64,000 nt of DNA from an uncultured Clostridia bacterium (lineage in GTDB: Bacteria > Bacillota > Clostridia > Christensenellales > Borkfalkiaceae): positions 1 to 64,000 of the forward strand of contig CANRNE010000005.1 of the NCBI GenBank assembly GCA_947631925.1, read 5' to 3'. A model generated the notes under the pieces. The model searched no databases, was not told the origin of the DNA, and saw nothing but the letters and a program-made list of their open reading frames with translations. Below, piece by piece: positions 25,166 through 33,500 of the stretch. How positions within the stretch are numbered: position 1 is the stretch's first letter; every line of letters begins with the position of its first letter. A program made the position numbers and the translations under genes.

Positions 25166-27700
25166 ATGGACAAACTCATTCTCATCGACGGCAACAGCCT
25201 TCTCAACCGCGCATTTTACGCCATGAGCGTCTTTTCCACGAAGGACGGCCTGCCCACGAACGGCATTTTCGGCTTCGTAAAGTTGCTCTTCAAGATTCTC
25301 GACGACGAAAAACCGCGCTATATGGCGGTCGCGTTCGACGTGCATGCGCCCACCTTCCGCCACAAAATGTACGGCGCCTATAAGGCGGAGCGCAGACCGA
25401 TGCCCGAGGAGCTCGTCCGTCAGGTTCCCGTCCTCAAAGAACTTCTCGCGGCGATGAAAATTTGCACGGTGGAGCTCGAGGGGTATGAGGCCGACGACAT
25501 TCTCGGAACGCTCACGCGGCGCTTTGACGGCGTGCATGCGCTCGTCTACACGGGCGACCGCGATGCCTATCAGCTCGTCAAGGAGAACGTGGATGTCTGC
25601 TTCACCAAGCGGGGCGTGAGTGACCTTGACAGGCTCACACAGGAAAATTTCTACGAAAAAGTCGGGCTCAATCCTCCGCAGATTATCGATTTGAAGTCGC
25701 TGATGGGGGACCACTCCGACAACATCCCCGGGGTGCATGGCATCGGAGAAAAGGGCGCCATCGACCTTCTGCACCGCTTTGGCAGCCTCGACGGTGTCTA
25801 TTCGCATCTCGAGGAAATCAAGGGTGCGCTGAAGACCAAACTCGAAGAGGGCAGAGAGAGCGCGTATTTTTCCTATCGGCTTGCGACCATCGACACGAAT
25901 GTCCCGCTCGCCCTCACCCTTGCCGACTGCGAAGTCACCCTTCCCTTCCCCGACGAGGCGCGCACCTTTTTCGGAAAGCTCGAATTTCGTTCCCTCGTCG
26001 ACAGCGCCTACTTCACCGCAGCCCGCCCCGCAGAGGGCGTCATAAACGTATACGACCTCTCCGCGCTTTTCGACGCCGCAAAGGGGGAGCATGCGTTCTC
26101 CGTCTGCCTCGAAGAGGAGGGGCTGTATCTCGCCTTCGGGGGGAAACAGTACTTCGTGCGGCTAAGGAAGAACTTCCTCGAGCCCGGGTACTTCCTCGAG
26201 GAGACAAAACAACTGCTTGCGCAAGTCTTCGCGACGGGAAACGAGGTGACGGTCGTCGACTACAAGGCGTTTCTGCACCTATTATGCGACCTCGGGATTT
26301 CCTTCGACGCCACCCCGAAGGATGTGACCCTTCTTCGCTATCTCTGCGATTCCAACCTTCGGCCGTCCTCCGCAAAGGAGCTCACCAAGGACTACGCGCT
26401 GCCCGAAGACCAATGCGCGCTGGCGCTTGGGCAGGCTGCGCAAGATGCCGAGCGCAAGATGTCGGGCTCCAACGAGGAGGCGCTCTACCGCGACCTCGAA
26501 CTGCCGCTTGCCCGCGTACTGTTCGATATGGAGCGGACGGGCGTGCGCGTCGACATCAACAAATTCCCCGAATTCTCCGAAAAATTCCGCGTGGAGCTCG
26601 AGGAGCTCTCCGCGCGCATCTACGCGCTCGCGGGCATGGAATCCTTCAATCTCAATTCTCCCTTCCAGCTCTCCGAGGTGCTCTTCGGCAAACTCGGCTT
26701 CGAGACAAAGGGCATCAAGCACAACTCGCGGGGGGGATATTCCACGAATGCGGACGTGCTCGAAAAGCTCGCGGAGGACCATGAAATTGCGCGGCTCATT
26801 CTGCGCTACCGTGAGATTCAGAAACTTCGCTCCACCTATATCGACGGCATCCGCCCCCTCGTCGTGGGCGGGATTGTGCATACGACGTACAACCAGACGA
26901 TGACGACGACGGGGCGGCTCTCGAGCGCCAATCCCAATCTGCAGAATATCCCCGTGCGCACGGAGTCGGGACGGGAACTGCGCCGTCTCTTCATCGCGCG
27001 GGAGGGCAACATCCTCGTGGATGCCGACTATTCGCAGATAGAACTTCGTCTTCTTGCCCATTTCTCGGGCTGTAAGTCGCTGATAGAAGCATACCGGTCG
27101 GGGGCGGACATTCATGCCGCCACCGCAGCGCGCGTCTTCGGCGTACCGCTTGAAGAAGTTACGACGCCATTGAGAAGGCGCGCAAAGACCATCAACTTCG
27201 GCATCATTTACGGGATTAGCGCCTTCGGACTTGCCAAAGACCTCGGCTGTACGTCCTCCGAGGCGAACAGCTACATCAAAAAATATTTCGAAGAACACCC
27301 CGAAGTCAAGGCCTACATGGACGAAAACGTGCGTCGGGCGCGGGAGGACGGCTATGTGACCACCGTCCTCGGCAGGAAGCGGTATATCCCCGAAATCAAG
27401 TCGTCCAACTACAATCTGCGCGGATTCGGCGAGCGCGCCGCCATGAACATGCCGCTTCAGGGGAGCGCGGCGGACATCATCAAACTCGCCATGCTGCGGG
27501 TTGCAGACCGCCTGAAACGGGACGGATTCAAGTCCAAACTCGTCCTGCAAGTGCACGACGAGCTCGTGCTTGACAGTCCCGAGGAGGAGGCGGAGCGCGC
27601 CGCGGCGATGCTCAAAGAGGAGATGGAGGGGGCAATCTCCCTCGACGTTCCGCTGATTGCGGAAGTTGCGATGGGGAAGAGCTGGTATGATGCGAAGTAA
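25166..27700 (+). CDS. polA: DNA polymerase I
   Basis: 844 aa. N-terminal 5' nuclease domain (LILIDGNSLLNRAFYA, EADDILGTL, SLMGDHSDNIPGVHGIGEKGA), a central region of about 300 aa where the 3'-5' exonuclease motifs appear degenerate, and a full polymerase domain: motif A DADYSQIELRLLAHFSG, motif B RRRAKTINFGIIYG, motif C QVHDELVLD. Fills gaps and removes primers. Its 3' end overlaps coaE. The start follows a promoter directly with no SD, consistent with a leaderless message. Confidence 0.98.
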   Translation: MDKLILIDGNSLLNRAFYAMSVFSTKDGLPTNGIFGFVKLLFKILDDEKPRYMAVAFDVHAPTFRHKMYGAYKAERRPMPEELVRQVPVLKELLAAMKICTVELEGYEADDILGTLTRRFDGVHALVYTGDRDAYQLVKENVDVCFTKRGVSDLDRLTQENFYEKVGLNPPQIIDLKSLMGDHSDNIPGVHGIGEKGAIDLLHRFGSLDGVYSHLEEIKGALKTKLEEGRESAYFSYRLATIDTNVPLALTLADCEVTLPFPDEARTFFGKLEFRSLVDSAYFTAARPAEGVINVYDLSALFDAAKGEHAFSVCLEEEGLYLAFGGKQYFVRLRKNFLEPGYFLEETKQLLAQVFATGNEVTVVDYKAFLHLLCDLGISFDATPKDVTLLRYLCDSNLRPSSAKELTKDYALPEDQCALALGQAAQDAERKMSGSNEEALYRDLELPLARVLFDMERTGVRVDINKFPEFSEKFRVELEELSARIYALAGMESFNLNSPFQLSEVLFGKLGFETKGIKHNSRGGYSTNADVLEKLAEDHEIARLILRYREIQKLRSTYIDGIRPLVVGGIVHTTYNQTMTTTGRLSSANPNLQNIPVRTESGRELRRLFIAREGNILVDADYSQIELRLLAHFSGCKSLIEAYRSGADIHAATAARVFGVPLEEVTTPLRRRAKTINFGIIYGISAFGLAKDLGCTSSEANSYIKKYFEEHPEVKAYMDENVRRAREDGYVTTVLGRKRYIPEIKSSNYNLRGFGERAAMNMPLQGSAADIIKLAMLRVADRLKRDGFKSKLVLQVHDELVLDSPEEEAERAAAMLKEEMEGAISLDVPLIAEVAMGKSWYDAK

Positions 27701-28271
27701 AAAAATTGCCATCACGGGCGGAATCGGCAGCGGGAAGAGCGAATTTCTCGCCATTCTGCGAAAAAAGGGGCTCCCCGCCTTCTCGTGCGACGAAATTTCC
27801 CGCGCGCTGATGGGGGAGAAGGACTACCGCGCGGGGCTATGCGACCTCTTTCCCGCTTGCAGTGAAAGAGGAGAACTTGACAAAAAACGGCTCGCGGAGT
27901 TGGTCTTTTCGGACGGCGACGCGCTCGCAAAGCTGAATGCGTATTCGCACCCGAAAATCATGAAAGCGTTGCTCGCGGAGATGGAAAAATTCCCCCTGTC
28001 CTTTGCCGAAGTGCCCCTTCTCTATGAGGGCGGATATGCGCCGCTCTTTGACAAAGTCATCGCCTTGGTGCGGACGGAGAGCGACAGAATCGCGGGCGTC
28101 ATGGTGCGGGACAGCTTGTCTGAAGAGGCTGTGCGCCTCCGCATGGCGAGCCAAATCGACGCAAAAAGTTTGCGTGGCCGCGACTGCATTCTCGTCGAAA
28201 ACGACGGCACGCTCTCCGACCTCGAAAAACGGGCAGACGAGATACTTACTCTGCTTCAATCTGACGGTTAG
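27690..28271 (+). CDS. coaE: Dephospho-CoA kinase
   Basis: 193 aa. P-loop AITGGIGSGKS, then SCDEIS (the DxI substrate aspartate region) and EVPLLYEGGY as in CoaE. Last step of coenzyme A synthesis. ATG 27690 chosen (an ATG at 27687 is also possible); GGGGAAGAG lies upstream inside polA, and the genes overlap by 11 nt, so they are translationally coupled. polA-coaE order is common in Bacillota. Confidence 0.95.
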   Translation: MRSKKIAITGGIGSGKSEFLAILRKKGLPAFSCDEISRALMGEKDYRAGLCDLFPACSERGELDKKRLAELVFSDGDALAKLNAYSHPKIMKALLAEMEKFPLSFAEVPLLYEGGYAPLFDKVIALVRTESDRIAGVMVRDSLSEEAVRLRMASQIDAKSLRGRDCILVENDGTLSDLEKRADEILTLLQSDG

Positions 28272-28275
28272 AACG

Positions 28276-28303
28276 AATTCCGCGGAAATCCGCGGAATTT
28301 TTG
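28276..28303 (+). terminator. polA-coaE terminator
   Basis: Stem AATTCCGCGGA/TCCGCGGAATT, AA loop, then T-rich TTTTTG. Confidence 0.88.
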
Positions 28304-28305
28304 TT

Positions 28306-28333
28306 TTAACAGCTTTATCATCGGGTATATAAT
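28306..28333 (+). promoter_or_regulatory. Promoter of SPFH gene
   Basis: TTAACA, 16-bp spacer, TATAAT; about 50-nt leader to a GGAAGGAG RBS. Confidence 0.75.
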
Positions 28334-28391
28334 GTGTGTTGTATCACGGGGAAAATTTGCCCCGTAAAAGGAGTACGGAAGGAGTAATATT

Positions 28392-29489
28392 ATGGTTATC
28401 GGCATTATTTTGGGAGTCGTGTTCTTCCTCCTGCTTGCAGCCGGGGTGGCGTTTACGGTCGTGTCCGTCAAGCGTCATAGGCCCGCGCACATGAAGTGGA
28501 TAGGAGTTGGCGTCTCGATTGTTTCGGCGCTGCTCTTTTTGTTCATCCCCTTCAGTCTGCACACCGTGGATACGGGCGAAGTGGCTGTCGTCAAGCATCT
28601 CGGGCGGGCAACGGCTATCCGCACCCCCGGCACCTATTTCAACTTCTGGATGACGGACGAGTACGCGACGTATGACGCCAAGGTCCAGAACCTCGAGATG
28701 GATGCAAATACCTATTCCAAGGACGCGCAGACGATGGATATCGCCATGGTCGTGCAGTTCTCCATCCAACAGGAGAAGGCGCTCAACATCGCCGAGCAGT
28801 ACGGAACGCTCGACGCGCTCGGCAACCGTATCGCGTCGGTCGCGGAGGCGACGACGAAGTCCACGCTGTCGAAATATTCGGCGATGGAAATCATCGAACA
28901 GCGCGCGCAGATTTCCGTGGAAGTGGAAAACGAGGTAAAGTCGGTCATCGACGAGACCTTCTTCGTCAACATCGAGAAGGTCGTCCTGACCAATATCGAC
29001 TTCTCAGACGCATTCGAACAGACGGTTGAAGACAAGATGATTGCCGAGCAGGAAAAGTTGAAGGCGGAGTACGAGAAGGAGACGGCGCTCGTCAAGGCAG
29101 AGCAGGAGCTCGAGGTCGCCAAACTCAACGCGGAGGCGCGCATTGCCTCGGCGGAGGGCGACGCACAGGCCACCCTTCTCATCGCGCAGGCGGAGGCGAA
29201 CGCGCTCAAGCTGAAGTCCGTAGAGATTGCGCGCGCGCTCGGCTTCTCCATCCTCGAAAAGGATGTCTTCGAGACGGACGAAGAGGGGAATGAAGTCAAG
29301 GCGGGCGTGGAGTACTCCATCGACTTCGAGGGGAAGAGTGACGCGCAAATCGCGATGATTAGCGACTATCTCAAGTACATCGCCTATCTCGAGGCGTGGG
29401 ACGGCAAACTTCCCGAGACCTTCGTCGGCGGCGAGGGCGCAAGTTTCATCCTGCCCCTTCCCTCCGTGCCCGAAGAGACAAATCCTTAA
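28392..29489 (+). CDS. SPFH/prohibitin-like membrane protein
   Basis: 365 aa. Two N-terminal membrane segments (about 4-25 and 36-55), then a band-7/SPFH domain (VDTGEVAVVKHLGRA...PGTYFNFW; TMDIAMVVQFSI) and a long Ala/Glu/Lys coiled-coil (about 215-275, KLKAEYEKETALVKAEQELE). Such proteins form membrane microdomain scaffolds or protease/transporter regulators; partner unknown. Monocistronic, with its own promoter and a strong terminator. Confidence 0.85.
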   Translation: MVIGIILGVVFFLLLAAGVAFTVVSVKRHRPAHMKWIGVGVSIVSALLFLFIPFSLHTVDTGEVAVVKHLGRATAIRTPGTYFNFWMTDEYATYDAKVQNLEMDANTYSKDAQTMDIAMVVQFSIQQEKALNIAEQYGTLDALGNRIASVAEATTKSTLSKYSAMEIIEQRAQISVEVENEVKSVIDETFFVNIEKVVLTNIDFSDAFEQTVEDKMIAEQEKLKAEYEKETALVKAEQELEVAKLNAEARIASAEGDAQATLLIAQAEANALKLKSVEIARALGFSILEKDVFETDEEGNEVKAGVEYSIDFEGKSDAQIAMISDYLKYIAYLEAWDGKLPETFVGGEGASFILPLPSVPEETNP

Positions 29490-29502
29490 AGGCATCAAAG
29501 GT

Positions 29503-29533
29503 GCCCCCGCCGCAGATTGCGGCGGGGGCTTTT
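29503..29533 (+). terminator. Terminator of SPFH gene
   Basis: Stem GCCCCCGCCGCA/TGCGGCGGGGGC with short loop and TTTT. Confidence 0.92.
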
Positions 29534-29541
29534 CAAACCGC

Positions 29542-29570
29542 TTGACAAGCGGGCAAAAACGTGGTATGCT
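29542..29570 (+). promoter_or_regulatory. Plus-strand promoter running antisense through tRNA-Trp to rnhA
   Basis: TTGACA, 17-bp spacer, TATGCT. The transcript would cross the tRNA-Trp gene antisense and reach rnhA 247 nt downstream. No nearer promoter for rnhA is obvious. Confidence 0.5.
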
Positions 29571-29627
29571 GAAATCGTTCGAAAGTGGAAATGAAGTAAA
29601 TATTTCGTAAATATGTTTTCATTATCC

Positions 29628-29662
29628 AAAGCAGCCCATAGCAATGGGCTATGGGCTGCTTT
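29628..29662 (-). terminator. tRNA-Trp 3' hairpin
   Basis: 14-bp perfect stem AAAGCAGCCCATAG/CTATGGGCTGCTTT starting at the CCA end; no long U-tract. Confidence 0.7.
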
Positions 29663-29736
29663 GGCAGGGGAGACGCGACTCGAACACGCAACAGACGGTT
29701 TTGGAGACCGTTGCTCTACCATTGAACTACTCCCCT
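29662..29736 (-). tRNA. tRNA-Trp (anticodon CCA), CCA encoded
   Basis: Minus strand, 75 nt. Acceptor AGGGGAG/CTCCCCT, anticodon stem ACGGT/ACCGT with loop CTCCAAA, anticodon CCA, G discriminator plus CCA. Confidence 0.97.
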
Positions 29737-29747
29737 GTACGATTGAT

Positions 29748-29776
29748 ATTATAAACCTTTCTCCGCGTTTCGTCAA
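29748..29776 (-). promoter_or_regulatory. tRNA-Trp promoter
   Basis: Minus strand TTGACG, 17-bp spacer, TATAAT, 11 nt before the tRNA. Confidence 0.85.
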
Positions 29777-29816
29777 GAACTTTTTCGCGGAAATTGCAAG
29801 AAAAAAAGGAAGCGGC

Positions 29817-30257
29817 ATGAAAAAGAGGGTGACATTATATACAGACGGCGCCTGTTCGGGCAATCCCGGCGGGGGCGGATGGGGCGCGGTGCTCCTCTAT
29901 GGGGAACATCGGCTCGAGCTCTCGGGCGGCGAGGCGGAGACGACGAACAACCGCATGGAACTGCTTGCCGTCATCTGCGGGCTCGAACGGCTCAAATACC
30001 CCTGCGCGGTGGATGTGTACAGCGATTCCGCCTATGTCGTGCGCGCCTTCGAAGAGGGTTGGCTTGCGGAGTGGGAAAGCTCCGACTGGAAGAAGGCGGA
30101 CAAAAAGCCCGTTCTCAATGCCGACCTCTGGCAAAGACTGCTTGCGCTCACCCGCGTCCATGAAGTAACCTTCCATAAAGTAAAGGGGCATGCGGACGAC
30201 GAACTCAACAACCTCTGCGACAAGCTCGCCCGCGCGGCAATCCCCAAGGACTTATAA
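29817..30257 (+). CDS. rnhA: Ribonuclease HI
   Basis: 146 aa. Catalytic carboxylates D10 ([11 protein letters not shown]), E48 (NNRMELL), D70 (YSDSAYV) and the C-terminal H/D loop [10 protein letters not shown] are all present. Degrades RNA in RNA:DNA hybrids. The track ORF starts 68 codons earlier inside antisense tRNA-Trp; ATG 29817 has AGGAAG 5-9 nt upstream and gives normal family length. Confidence 0.96.
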   Translation: MKKRVTLYTDGACSGNPGGGGWGAVLLYGEHRLELSGGEAETTNNRMELLAVICGLERLKYPCAVDVYSDSAYVVRAFEEGWLAEWESSDWKKADKKPVLNADLWQRLLALTRVHEVTFHKVKGHADDELNNLCDKLARAAIPKDL

Positions 30258-30304
30258 ATCGGCAACGAAGCGCATATACTGATTAACAAATCCGTGGACT
30301 TGTT

Positions 30305-31333
30305 ATGAAGAGAAAACACCTCGTCATCCTGCATATTCTTCTCATTACGCTTGCCTGTCTTGCGACGGAGGCCTTTGCCGTGCTCTCCCTTCTGCATTTC
30401 CGCGCGCCGTGGGGAGAGGGGTGGTTTCTTGCCGTGATTTTGGGCTTTTCCGCCCTCAATCTCGGGGTCTACGTCACCGACATCGTCTGCTATCTCCGGC
30501 AAAAGCAAGTCATCTACAAGGTCTGCATCACAATCTATGCGATGGCGGTCGTCTTCGGCGCCATTTTATATGCCCTCATCGAGACGGGGTTCTTCGAAGT
30601 TCTTCGCAATCAGGAGGAGCTCGAAGAATATCTGCAGCGCTCGGGGAAGTGGATGGGCGTGGTGTTCGTCGTCCTGCAATTCTTGCAAGTCGTCATCCTT
30701 CCCATTCCGAGCACGGTGACCGTCGTCGCGGGTGCATTTCTCTTCGGGCCGCTCGTGGGGAGTCTTCTGAGCTTGCTCGGCATCGTGCTCGGCTCCCTCG
30801 TCGCCTTCCTCGTCGGGAGATACGGCGGGACGCGGATAGGGTATTGGCTCGTCGGGAAAGAGACCCTCGAAAAGTGGCTGAAGAAAATCAAGGGAAAGGA
30901 CAAACTGCTGCTCACGGCGATGTTTCTTCTGCCCGTCTTCCCCGACGACGTCCTGTGCTTTGTTGCCGGCATGAGCTCGATGTCCCTCGTCTACTTCCTC
31001 GTCACCATCACCGTCTCCCGCGTCCTTGCCATCTTTGCGACGAGCTATTCCATCTCCCTCATTCCCTTCGACACATGGTGGGGACTGCTCATCTGGGGCA
31101 TCTTCGGGGTGCTCGTCATCCTGCTCTTCGTCGTTCTTTATAAAAAGTCAGACGAAATTCTCGGCTGGTTTGAGAAGAAGTTCCGCCCGAGCCGCATCAA
31201 AGAGGAGAAAAAGACGGGAGAATTCACCGTGGACATCGTGGGCCCCGACGGCTCCCTCGTCACCAAAGGGGTCAAACGGGAGGGGGAGGACCCGCCAAAC
31301 AGCGAAAACAGCGACACAGAAAGCCGCCCTTAA
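30305..31333 (+). CDS. VTT/DedA-like integral membrane protein
   Basis: 342 aa with about seven hydrophobic segments. The central part (about 115-250) has the VTT (SNARE-associated) signature: LPIPSTVTVVAGAFLFGP and GSLVAFLVGRYGGTR, followed by LLPVFPDDVLCFVAG. N-terminal ~90 aa add three membrane spans; C-terminal ~60 aa are charged and cytoplasmic. Members act in lipid scrambling/flipping of undecaprenyl or phospholipid carriers; exact substrate unknown. No good SD. Ends with a terminator at 31324. Confidence 0.82.
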   Translation: MKRKHLVILHILLITLACLATEAFAVLSLLHFRAPWGEGWFLAVILGFSALNLGVYVTDIVCYLRQKQVIYKVCITIYAMAVVFGAILYALIETGFFEVLRNQEELEEYLQRSGKWMGVVFVVLQFLQVVILPIPSTVTVVAGAFLFGPLVGSLLSLLGIVLGSLVAFLVGRYGGTRIGYWLVGKETLEKWLKKIKGKDKLLLTAMFLLPVFPDDVLCFVAGMSSMSLVYFLVTITVSRVLAIFATSYSISLIPFDTWWGLLIWGIFGVLVILLFVVLYKKSDEILGWFEKKFRPSRIKEEKKTGEFTVDIVGPDGSLVTKGVKREGEDPPNSENSDTESRP

Positions 31334-31344
31334 AGGGCGGTTTT
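31324..31344 (+). terminator. Terminator of VTT gene
   Basis: CCGCCCT TAA AGGGCGG stem-loop followed by TTTT. Confidence 0.88.
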
Positions 31345-31395
31345 CTCTATCTTGTGTCGGGGAGAAATTTTCTCCCGAAAATCTTGTAAATTTTC

Positions 31396-31423
31396 TTGCT
31401 TTTTTGTGGGTTTTGTGTATAAT
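31396..31423 (+). promoter_or_regulatory. Promoter of decarboxylase operon
   Basis: TTGCTT, 16-bp spacer, TATAAT; about 38-nt leader with GAGGT RBS. Confidence 0.65.
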
Positions 31424-31467
31424 GATATGTGGTAGAAATTGGTGTTTTTTTCTGAATCGAGGTAACT

Positions 31468-32811
31468 ATGAATCGGATTGAACAGCTTAGCAGCAGGCGG
31501 GAAGCGCTGCGCCGTGCGGAAAATTCCGTGCGGGCGCGCATTGCCGCGCTTGTGGATGAGGACAGCTTCGTCGAACTCGCCGCCTTTGCCTATTCCAAGA
31601 GCGAAATTTGGCAGGAGGAGGCGCACGGCGAGGGCGTCGCGGTGGGGTTTGCGACGGTGGGGGGATATCCCTTCTACATCGTCGCGCAGAACTTCGACAC
31701 CTCCTTCGGCGGTCTCTCCAAGGCCAACTGCGACAAAATTTGCAAGGCGCTTGCCGCCGCAGAGAAGAGCGGCACGCCCGTTATCTATCTTCTGCATTCC
31801 TATGGCGTGCGCATCGGCGAGGGCGTCAACGTCCTCGAGGGCATCGCGGAAGTTCTCGCCGCGGCAAACCGTCTCAAGGGGTGTGTGTTGCAATTTGCCA
31901 TCCTCGACGGGGAAGTATACGGCTCCTCCGCCGCCCTTGCCGCGCTCTGCGACGCCGTTCTCTTCACGGAGAAATCGGCGCTCGCGCTCACGTCGCCCTT
32001 CGTGCTCTCCGCGAAGGCGGGAAAAAATCTTCCCGCTGCCGAAGTGGGGGGATATGAGTCGATGGGGAGGGCGAATCTTGCCGCAATCTCCGTCAAAAAC
32101 ATGCGGGACGCCGCAACGGCAATTCTCGCCGTCTGCGACCTCGTGAAAATCGGGACAGTGGATGCCGACCTCAACACGCCCCTGCCCGCGCTCAACAAGG
32201 TTGCGGATGCGAAGTCGCTCCGTACGCTCTTCGAGGGCGGGGTGGAGCTCGGTGCAAACGCCTATCCCGAGGTCTCTACACACCTTACGAGACTGGGCGG
32301 AATTTCGGTTGCCGCCGTCCTCATGGATCGTGTTCGCCTGCATGCGGGCAATCTTGCCAAGATTGCAAAATTTGCAGAATTTGCCGCCGATTACGGCCTG
32401 CCGCTCGTCCTCTTTGTGGACTGCAAGAGCTGTGAGGAGTCGCTCGAAGTTCAAAACAGCGCCCTCTATGAACAGCTCGCCCGTTGCATCGCCGCCCTCG
32501 ATGCGGCGGCAAGCAAGATCTCCGTCGTGACGGGCAGCGCAATCGGGCTCGGCTACTCCCTCTTTGCGGCAAAATCCATGGGATTTGACTACACCTTCGC
32601 GCTCGCCACGGCAAGCGTTGCCCTCTTTGAGGATGAAAAGGGCGCGCAGATTGCCTTCCACGGACGGGACGAAGGGCAAATCGGGGAAAGTTACGGCGGG
32701 GAGGTCTCCGACCCCGTCAACGCCGCCAAGGGCGGATACCTTGACGACATCGTCGAGCCGCAGTTTGTCAAGCAATATCTCATCGCCGCGCTCGAGACGC
32801 TTGTGAGGTAA
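31468..32811 (+). CDS. Acyl-CoA carboxyltransferase (MmdA/12S-like)
   Basis: 447 aa, shorter than the usual ~510. Crotonase-fold carboxyltransferase with an N half (SRREALRRAENSVRARIAALVDEDSFVEL, FATVGGYPFYIVAQNFDTSFGG, GVRIGEGVNVLEG) and a C half (NLAKIAKFAEFAADYGLPLVLFVD). Resembles the methylmalonyl-CoA decarboxylase alpha / transcarboxylase 12S subunit that moves CO2 between acyl-CoA and biotin. Sequence is divergent at several usually conserved positions, so substrate (malonyl-, methylmalonyl- or other CoA) is uncertain. First gene of a five-gene operon. Confidence 0.8.
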   Translation: MNRIEQLSSRREALRRAENSVRARIAALVDEDSFVELAAFAYSKSEIWQEEAHGEGVAVGFATVGGYPFYIVAQNFDTSFGGLSKANCDKICKALAAAEKSGTPVIYLLHSYGVRIGEGVNVLEGIAEVLAAANRLKGCVLQFAILDGEVYGSSAALAALCDAVLFTEKSALALTSPFVLSAKAGKNLPAAEVGGYESMGRANLAAISVKNMRDAATAILAVCDLVKIGTVDADLNTPLPALNKVADAKSLRTLFEGGVELGANAYPEVSTHLTRLGGISVAAVLMDRVRLHAGNLAKIAKFAEFAADYGLPLVLFVDCKSCEESLEVQNSALYEQLARCIAALDAAASKISVVTGSAIGLGYSLFAAKSMGFDYTFALATASVALFEDEKGAQIAFHGRDEGQIGESYGGEVSDPVNAAKGGYLDDIVEPQFVKQYLIAALETLVR

Positions 32812-32814
32812 ACA

Positions 32815-33132
32815 ATGAACTTGTTGGACAGTTGGTTCAAAATGGATGTGGGCGAGGGGGCGTTCTATGCCGTTTTCGGGCTGGTGTTCGTCTTCTTGGG
32901 CATCGTGCTTCTCATCCTGATTTTGTCGCTCATCGGACTTGTCATGCGCAAAATCGAGGAGGCGCGAAGAAGGCGCCACGAAAAGAAGATTCCCGCGGCG
33001 CCCGCGCTTCCCGATGCGGAGGAGGGAATCCCTCTCGAGGTGGTTGCGGCCATCTCCGCCGCCGTCGCGGTTTGTCTCAGGGAAGAAAATGCAAAGTGCG
33101 AATTTGTCGTTCGCAGGATTAAACGAATTTAA
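32815..33132 (+). CDS. Na+-pump decarboxylase gamma subunit (OadG-like)
   Basis: 105 aa. One N-terminal membrane helix (about 16-44, AVFGLVFVFLGIVLLILILSL), a basic stretch, then a small cytoplasmic tail with LEVVAAISAAVAVCLREE, the pattern of OadG/MmdD assembly subunits. Anchors the carboxyltransferase and biotin protein to the beta pump. Three nt after the carboxyltransferase gene. Confidence 0.85.
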   Translation: MNLLDSWFKMDVGEGAFYAVFGLVFVFLGIVLLILILSLIGLVMRKIEEARRRRHEKKIPAAPALPDAEEGIPLEVVAAISAAVAVCLREENAKCEFVVRRIKRI

Positions 33133-33146
33133 GGCAGAGGTCAACT

Positions 33147-33491
33147 ATGCGTAATTTTATCATCACAGTGGACGGAAGACAGTATGAAGTGAGCGTGGAA
33201 GAAGTGGGCACTGGCGAAACTTCCCCCGTGACGGCACAGAATGTGGCGGCGCCCGCTCCCTCTCAGAGTGCGCCCGCAAAGGGCGTCAAAGTGCTCTCGC
33301 CCTTCCCCGGGCTCATCAAAAATCTGCTCGTCGCAAACGGGACGGCGGTGAAGAAGGACCAGCCCATTCTCGTGCTCGAAGCCATGAAGATGGACAACGA
33401 CATCGCGGCGCCCTGTGCGGGGGTCGTGACATTTCAGGTGACGAAGGGCTCCAACGTGGAGTCCGACGCGGTGCTTGCGGTCATCGGATAA
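33147..33491 (+). CDS. Biotin carboxyl carrier protein of decarboxylase
   Basis: 114 aa. N-terminal segment, Pro/Ala linker (about 30-45), C-terminal lipoyl/biotinyl domain with EAMKMDN, biotinylated lysine K81. Carries CO2 from the carboxyltransferase to the membrane beta subunit. Same operon, close spacing. Confidence 0.94.
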   Translation: MRNFIITVDGRQYEVSVEEVGTGETSPVTAQNVAAPAPSQSAPAKGVKVLSPFPGLIKNLLVANGTAVKKDQPILVLEAMKMDNDIAAPCAGVVTFQVTKGSNVESDAVLAVIG

Positions 33492-33500
33492 GGGAGCAAC

